From an uncultured Achromobacter sp. (GTDB taxonomy: Bacteria > Pseudomonadota > Gammaproteobacteria > Burkholderiales > Burkholderiaceae_B), in contig CAJYKY010000258.1 of the NCBI GenBank assembly GCA_913775005.1, positions 1-18,323 on the forward strand: a stretch of 18,323 bases of DNA, read 5' to 3'. Positions within the stretch are counted from its first letter, which is position 1. Every line of letters begins with the position of its first letter. Below the pieces are notes generated by a model. It searched no databases and had not been told where the DNA came from. It worked only from the letters and a program-made list of their open reading frames with translations. Of this stretch, positions 14,260 to 18,323 are shown in pieces. The translations under genes and the position numbers were made by a program.

Positions 14260-15050
14260 GTAGCGGCCACCAGCGTCTTGTCTACCGGCGCGAAGGCGTG
14301 TGTGCCCTCGGCGAAATCCCAGCGCTGGACCTCGCACACCTGCTGGCCGTCCTGGTCGGCGCATTGGATGACATTCACGGAATTGGGCACGCTGCCGCGC
14401 ACGCGGCGCGAGCAGGTGGTGCCCGCCTGAACGATCCAGCCCGCGGGTTGACCCGCCGCCGTCAGCGGCAACACATAAGGCAGATGGATATGGCCGCCCA
14501 GAATCAGGTCCACGCCCGCCTGCGCCCACGCCGCCAGCGCGCGCTCGCGGCCGATAAGCAGGTTGGACACGTCGGATTCCACCTTGGCGCGTACCGGGTG
14601 ATGCGCAACCACCATGCGCAACTGGCCCGGACGCGCCTGACGCAGCCGTTGGGCGACCCGGGCGATCTGCGAGTCGGAGATCTCGCCGTCCTTGCGGCGC
14701 CGGGGCCGCGTGGTGTTCACGCCGATGGCCAGCAAACCGGGCGTTTCGAACACCGGCTCCAGCACCGCGCCCAGCGCGCGCTTGTAGTTGCCATACGGAT
14801 TCAGCGCGCGCGCAAACAAGTTGAACAGCGGGATGTCGTGGTTGCCCGGCACGGCCAGCACCGGCAGCGACAGGCGTTCAATGAACTTTCGGGCGGCCGC
14901 GAACTGCGCGCGACGCGCCCGTTGCGTGATGTCACCGCTCAGTACGACAAGGTCAGGGTTCAAGGTGCGCGCCAGATCCAGCGCCGCCTCGACCACAGGT
15001 TTGCGTTCCGTCCCGAAGTGCGTGTCAGAAAATTGCAGGATCCGCGTCAT
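14256..15050 (-). CDS. Calcineurin-like metallophosphoesterase
   Basis: Soluble dinuclear-metal phosphoesterase (264 aa), related to Icc/CpdA and UDP-diacylglucosamine hydrolase-type enzymes. Metal ligands are visible in the standard order: D9 and H11 (FSDTHFG), D40 (LSGDIT), N70 and H71 (VPGNHD), H150 (VAHHP), and H187 with H189 (GGHIH). There is no signal peptide, so it is cytoplasmic. It overlaps both neighbours by ATGA, one side a lipid kinase and the other a PAP2 phosphatase. This points to a phospholipid or nucleotide-lipid phosphoester substrate, though a cyclic nucleotide cannot be excluded. Length is typical. Confidence 0.9.
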   Translation of the reverse strand: MTRILQFSDTHFGTERKPVVEAALDLARTLNPDLVVLSGDITQRARRAQFAAARKFIERLSLPVLAVPGNHDIPLFNLFARALNPYGNYKRALGAVLEPVFETPGLLAIGVNTTRPRRRKDGEISDSQIARVAQRLRQARPGQLRMVVAHHPVRAKVESDVSNLLIGRERALAAWAQAGVDLILGGHIHLPYVLPLTAAGQPAGWIVQAGTTCSRRVRGSVPNSVNVIQCADQDGQQVCEVQRWDFAEGTHAFAPVDKTLVAAT

Positions 15051-16021
15051 GAGCGATCCAGGTAGGGCGAGTCGGCCGGCACCACCAAGGGCAGCGGCTC
15101 GGGCGATACCTTGAACTCAAGCGGCGTATTCATCCATGAGATTTCGCCGTCCATGGCAACCTTGACGCGCTTGCGCCCCCGGATGCCGACTGTCAGGCGA
15201 TCAAACCCAAAACTGATGACATGCTCGGCCTCGCCCAAGCGGCTGAACAGGCCGCGCAGCAGCAAGCCGTACAGTGCCAGCGTGCCCACGGGCCGGACCG
15301 TCATGGCGACGAGCCGGTTGCGGTCCAGTTCTTCGGACTCGATACCCACGTGTTCAAGCTGCAACTTGTTGTTGCCGACCACCAGCGTGGGCGTGCGCAG
15401 ATCGCGCGCGCGGCCCTCGGTTTCCAATTGCAGCCGCAATTGACGCGGCGCGCGCAGCAGCGTGACCAGGCCCGACCACAGCGCCACCAGCCGGCTGCGG
15501 CCAAAGCGCTGCTTGTAGGCTTCCCGGTCTTCGAGCAGGGTCGGGTACAAACCCAGGCTGGCGTTGACGAGGAATAGCCGGCCGTTAAGCTGCCCCACCT
15601 GCACCGGCCGCAGATGCCCCTGGAGGAAGCCGCGCAGCGCCACCTCGGTGTCTTGCGAAATGCCATAGCGGCGACCGAAATAATTGAAGGTGCCTTGAGG
15701 CAGGATGCCGAATGGCACGCCCTGCCCCAGCACCGTGCTGGCCACCGCGTTGAGTGTGCCATCGCCGCCGGCGGCAATGACGACGCCCTGTTCATCCTGA
15801 GCACGCTTGACGGCGGACTGCGCCGTTTTGGTTAGATGGGAGGGATCGTCCACCGGCATCAGCGTATAGCGACGTCCGGCTTCGTCGAGGACACGGCGGA
15901 TGGTGTCCTGTAGGACCTGCGCGTCGCCGCGCCCCGATCCGGTGTTGAGGACGATGAAGAGGGGTTCTTGTCCCGTGAGGGATTGCGCCGGGCTGGTGGG
16001 GCGCTGCTGGGATGACGTCAT
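15047..16021 (-). CDS. Diacylglycerol/lipid kinase (YegS/DgkB-type)
   Basis: Soluble lipid kinase of the DAGKc superfamily (324 aa from ATG 16021) that would phosphorylate a lipid such as diacylglycerol with ATP. The N-terminal FIVLNTGSGRGD (22-33) and the catalytic AAGGDGTLNAVAS (83-95) are clear. GILPQGTFNYFGRRYGI (105-121) corresponds to the GTxNxFAR region. The DGE motif of the C-terminal domain is seen in VKVAMDGEISWMNTP. The frame also opens at a TTG at 16057, but that codon sits in the loop of a strong hairpin; neither start has a convincing ribosome site. The ATG is preferred. It overlaps the downstream phosphoesterase gene by ATGA. Confidence 0.92.
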   Translation of the reverse strand: MTSSQQRPTSPAQSLTGQEPLFIVLNTGSGRGDAQVLQDTIRRVLDEAGRRYTLMPVDDPSHLTKTAQSAVKRAQDEQGVVIAAGGDGTLNAVASTVLGQGVPFGILPQGTFNYFGRRYGISQDTEVALRGFLQGHLRPVQVGQLNGRLFLVNASLGLYPTLLEDREAYKQRFGRSRLVALWSGLVTLLRAPRQLRLQLETEGRARDLRTPTLVVGNNKLQLEHVGIESEELDRNRLVAMTVRPVGTLALYGLLLRGLFSRLGEAEHVISFGFDRLTVGIRGRKRVKVAMDGEISWMNTPLEFKVSPEPLPLVVPADSPYLDRS

Positions 16022-16090
16022 GGAAGAAAGATAGCGCAAGCCGGCAAAACGCCGCAAGGCGGCGATTTGCCAGTCGCGCTGATGACGTCA
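16011..16090. repeat. Direct repeat GATGACGTCA flanking the hairpin spacer
   Basis: GATGACGTCA occurs at 16011-16020 (over the start of the lipid kinase gene) and again at 16081-16090 (over the stop of the Ntn hydrolase gene), 60 nt apart. Each copy contains the self-complementary TGACGTCA. The right copy also sits in a CGCTGA-N5-TCAGCG inverted repeat (16077-16093). It may be chance, a regulator site pair or a duplication footprint. Confidence 0.4.
16043..16071. other. Strong hairpin between the Ntn hydrolase and lipid kinase genes
   Basis: GGCAAA-A-CGCCGC-AAG-GCGGCG-A-TTTGCC: six inner and six outer base pairs around one mismatch with a 3-nt loop, in the 66-nt gap. There is no T-tail outside the stem, so a classic terminator is doubtful; it may insulate the two transcription units or be an mRNA processing site. 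Confidence 0.6.
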
Positions 16091-17887
16091 GCGGCCGATA
16101 GCGTACGCCTGCATCAGACGCGGCGTGGCGGCGGCGTGCAGCAAGCCGTCGGCATCGCGAGAGGCCGCCGTCAGCCGGCCCACCGACCATTCCGGCACTT
16201 CTTCGATCTGGTGACCGCGCTGGCGCAAACCATCGATGACTTCGGCGCCGAAGCTGGCTTCCACCGCAAGATGCCCCGGCTTGCGGTCGCGCGGATAGAA
16301 CGACGTGGGAAAGTGCATCGTGTGCGACATCGGCAAGTCGATGGCTTCTTGCAGGTTCAGGCCATGGTGCACATGGCGCAGGAAAAACAGCAACTGCCAT
16401 TGTTCCTGCTGATCGCCGCCCGGCGTGCCGAACGCCAGATACGGTTTGCCGTCACGCAGCGCCAAGGACGGCGTCAGCGTGGTGCGCGGCCGCTTGCCTG
16501 GCGCCAACGTACCGGGCAGGCCCTCTTCCAGCCAGAACATCTGCGCCCGGGTGTTCAGGCCAAAGCCCAGTTCGGGAATGATGGGAGAAGATTGGAACCA
16601 GCCTCCCGAAGGCGTAGCCGAAATCATGTTGCCCCAGCGATCGATGACGTCAACGTGCGTCGTGTCGCCGCGCTTGGCGGACGCGCGCATGTCAGCCAGC
16701 GTGGGTTCGTTGGTGGCGCTGCCCGGCGCAGACACCTTGGACAGACGTTCCAGCGTATCCATCACGCGCGCAACCTGGGCCTCGAACCCTGGCACCTGGC
16801 CTGGCGTCAAATCATGCGAGGCGGCCTCGCCAATCAGTGCGCGCCGGGCCGCGTTGTAGTCATCACTGAGCAAATGGGCAAGCGGCACGTCGATGAAGGC
16901 CGGGTCGCCGTAATAGGCTTCGCGGTCGGCAAAGGCGAGCTTCATGGCTTCGGTCACGCGGTGGATGAATTCCACGCTGTTCGGACCTACGCCTGCCAGA
17001 TCCATGTCTTTCAGCAAGGCCAGCGTTTGCAGGAACACCGGCCCCTGGCTCCAGGCGCCGGCCTTGGCCACCGTGTAGCCGTGATAGTCGTACGTCAGCG
17101 GCGTGTCGTAACTGGCCGACCAACCGGCCAGGTCATCGGCTGTGATGACGCCACGGTGCGTGGAGCCGCTTTCGTCCATGACGTCGGTGTTGCGGGCGAA
17201 TTTGTCGATTTCTTCGGCGATGAAGCCGCGATAGAAGGCATCGCGCGCGGCTTCGATCTGGCGTTCGCGGTCAGATCCGACGCTTTCGGCGTGCTTCAGC
17301 ACGCGTGTCCACGTGCGGGCCAGCGCCGGATTGCGGAACAGCTTACGGGCCTCGGGCACCTTGCCGCCCGGCACGTAGACCGCCGCCGTCGTGGGCCAAT
17401 GCGTTTCGAAGAAGTCTTTCAGGCCGGCAATGGTGTTGGAAATGCGCGGCATCAGCGCGTGGCCGTGCTCGGCGTAATAGATTGCCGGTTCCAGCACATC
17501 GCGCACGCGCATCGTGCCGTGATCGCGCAAGAGCAGCATCCAGGCATCAAACGCGCCCGGAATCACCGTGGCCAGAAGGCCGTTGCCAGGGATCAGCTTC
17601 AGGCCTTCCGCACGGTAGCGTTCCAGTGTGGCGGCGGCGGGCGTGGTGCCTTGGCCGCACAGCACTTCAACCTTGCCGGTGCGCGCGGAATAGAACACGG
17701 CGGGTACTTCACCCGCCGGCCCCACCAAGTGAGGCTCAACCACTTGCAGCACAAAGGCCGACGCCGCGCAGGCGTCGAACGCGTTGCCGCCGCGTTCAAG
17801 CAGCGACATGCCCGCGGCGCTGGCCAGCCAGTGCGTTGAGGTAACGACACCAAAGGTGCCGAGGATTTCCGGACGGGTAGTGAACAT
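16088..17887 (-). CDS. Gamma-glutamyltransferase-family Ntn hydrolase
   Basis: This 599-aa protein of the GGT/cephalosporin-acylase family is made as a precursor that cleaves itself before a threonine, which becomes the N-terminal nucleophile of the small subunit. The site is visible at residues 408-413, DTTHVD, predicting Thr409. Other family marks are SAAGMSLLERGGNAFDA (23-39), TTPAAAT (81-87), a PRTTLTPSLAL block (467-477) and GTPGGDQQEQWQLL (487-500). There is no signal peptide, so it is probably cytoplasmic, unlike periplasmic GGT. The Arg that binds the gamma-glutamyl carboxylate in E. coli GGT (R114) aligns by eye with Q79, so the substrate may differ. The start at ATG 17887 is chosen as upstream residues overlap the binding-protein gene, which ends 8 nt before it. 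Confidence 0.9.
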   Translation of the reverse strand: MFTTRPEILGTFGVVTSTHWLASAAGMSLLERGGNAFDACAASAFVLQVVEPHLVGPAGEVPAVFYSARTGKVEVLCGQGTTPAAATLERYRAEGLKLIPGNGLLATVIPGAFDAWMLLLRDHGTMRVRDVLEPAIYYAEHGHALMPRISNTIAGLKDFFETHWPTTAAVYVPGGKVPEARKLFRNPALARTWTRVLKHAESVGSDRERQIEAARDAFYRGFIAEEIDKFARNTDVMDESGSTHRGVITADDLAGWSASYDTPLTYDYHGYTVAKAGAWSQGPVFLQTLALLKDMDLAGVGPNSVEFIHRVTEAMKLAFADREAYYGDPAFIDVPLAHLLSDDYNAARRALIGEAASHDLTPGQVPGFEAQVARVMDTLERLSKVSAPGSATNEPTLADMRASAKRGDTTHVDVIDRWGNMISATPSGGWFQSSPIIPELGFGLNTRAQMFWLEEGLPGTLAPGKRPRTTLTPSLALRDGKPYLAFGTPGGDQQEQWQLLFFLRHVHHGLNLQEAIDLPMSHTMHFPTSFYPRDRKPGHLAVEASFGAEVIDGLRQRGHQIEEVPEWSVGRLTAASRDADGLLHAAATPRLMQAYAIGR

Positions 17888-17895
17888 GGTTGCGC

Positions 17896-18323
17896 CTATT
17901 TCGTGACGCCCTTCAGGCGGATCAGACCATCGGGGTACGGCACGAAACCTTCCACCTTCTTCTGCACGCCAAAGGTCCACGGCAGATAGAACAGATAGAC
18001 GATGGGACGCTGGTCTTGCATGGCGGTCAGAACCTGGTCGTACATGGCGCGGCGCTTGGCCGGGTCGGCTTCGGCGCGGGCGTCGTTCAGCAGCTTGTCG
18101 ACATTGGCATCGCAGAACTTGCCGTCGTTCAGGTTGCCCTTGCAGCTGATGTACTGGTGAATGTTGCCGCTGGGATCCACGCGGCCCGACCAGCCGCTTT
18201 GACCCACTTCGAAATCACCGCGCGCCAGGGACGATTGCAGCGACGCGAATTCGACCGGACGCAGCGTGATGTCAAAACCCGCTTCGGAGCCCATCGCCTG
18301 CACCAGTTCAAACACCTGTTGCA
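17896..18323 (-). CDS. ABC transporter peptide-type substrate-binding protein, C-terminal part (cut by window edge)
   Basis: This is the last 141 codons of a family 5 extracellular solute-binding protein (DppA/OppA/GsiB type), the periplasmic receptor of a dipeptide, oligopeptide or related ABC importer. The terminal domain reads GFDITLRPVEFASLQSSLAR, then the family block SGWSGRVDPSGNIHQYISCK. It ends DQRPIVYLFYLPWTFGVQKK and VEGFVPYPDGLIRLKGVTK, all typical of this family, including the closing strand near the end. The N-terminus is outside the right edge; the GTG at 18315 is an internal codon and not a start. It lies 8 nt upstream of the Ntn hydrolase in the same direction, so the two are likely co-transcribed and may share a substrate. 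Confidence 0.88.
   Translation of the reverse strand, partial: QQVFELVQAMGSEAGFDITLRPVEFASLQSSLARGDFEVGQSGWSGRVDPSGNIHQYISCKGNLNDGKFCDANVDKLLNDARAEADPAKRRAMYDQVLTAMQDQRPIVYLFYLPWTFGVQKKVEGFVPYPDGLIRLKGVTK

Noticed and set aside
16055..16057. TTG at 16057 as start of the lipid kinase
   Set aside because: It sits in the loop of a strong hairpin and adds 12 residues not typical of the family; the ATG at 16021 is preferred.
16067..17839. A 590-codon plus-strand frame opposite the Ntn hydrolase
   Set aside because: Antisense shadow of a family-matching gene, with no recognisable domain.

Overview
The window looks like chromosomal DNA from a high-GC betaproteobacterium of the Alcaligenaceae, most likely Achromobacter or Bordetella. 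The basis is protein-level resemblance of the complex I subunits and the porin, the order porin-nuoA-nuoB and onward, and GC-rich codon use with long antisense shadow frames. This placement comes from recognition, not from a search.

Layout. (1) Positions 1-10151, all on the minus strand, hold the respiratory complex I operon nuoA-B-C-D-E-F-G-H-I-J-K-L. Transcription runs right to left, and nuoL leaves the window at its left edge. Many junctions are tight (ATGA or TGATG overlaps), and every visible iron-sulfur and quinone-site motif of the retained subunits is present. NuoG lacks the optional N7 cluster ligands. A short hairpin with a U-tract, resembling an intrinsic terminator, lies directly after nuoA and before nuoB. 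(2) Positions 10152-10461 carry the likely nuoA promoter (extended -10) and a stack of three hairpins that ends the upstream porin transcript. (3) 10462-11577, minus, is a major trimeric porin with a signal peptide. (4) 11578-12032 is a 455-bp divergent intergenic region with palindromes near the porin and a well-formed promoter/operator in front of a TetR regulator. (5) 12033-13521, plus, is a translationally coupled unit of a TetR regulator, a PaaI-like hotdog protein and the N-terminal half of an NAD-binding dehydrogenase. The last gene is truncated and collides with the convergent gene. (6) 13492-16021, minus, is a coupled cassette of lipid kinase, metallophosphoesterase and PAP2 phosphatase, each joined by ATGA. 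(7) 16088-18323, minus, has a gamma-glutamyltransferase-like Ntn hydrolase downstream of the 3' end of a peptide-type ABC transporter binding protein, which is cut by the right edge.

How the genes work together. The nuo genes build the proton-pumping NADH:ubiquinone oxidoreductase. The porin provides outer-membrane permeability. The lipid kinase and PAP2 phosphatase could run opposing phosphorylation and dephosphorylation of membrane lipids. The binding protein and Ntn hydrolase fit import and cytoplasmic breakdown of a peptide or amide. I see no CRISPR array, defence island, prophage, IS element, tRNA or rRNA. Most of the window is ordinary core genome. The points most worth a second look are the hairpin inside the nuo operon, the TetR operator, the truncated dehydrogenase, the altered Ntn hydrolase and the repeat-flanked hairpin spacer at 16011-16090.
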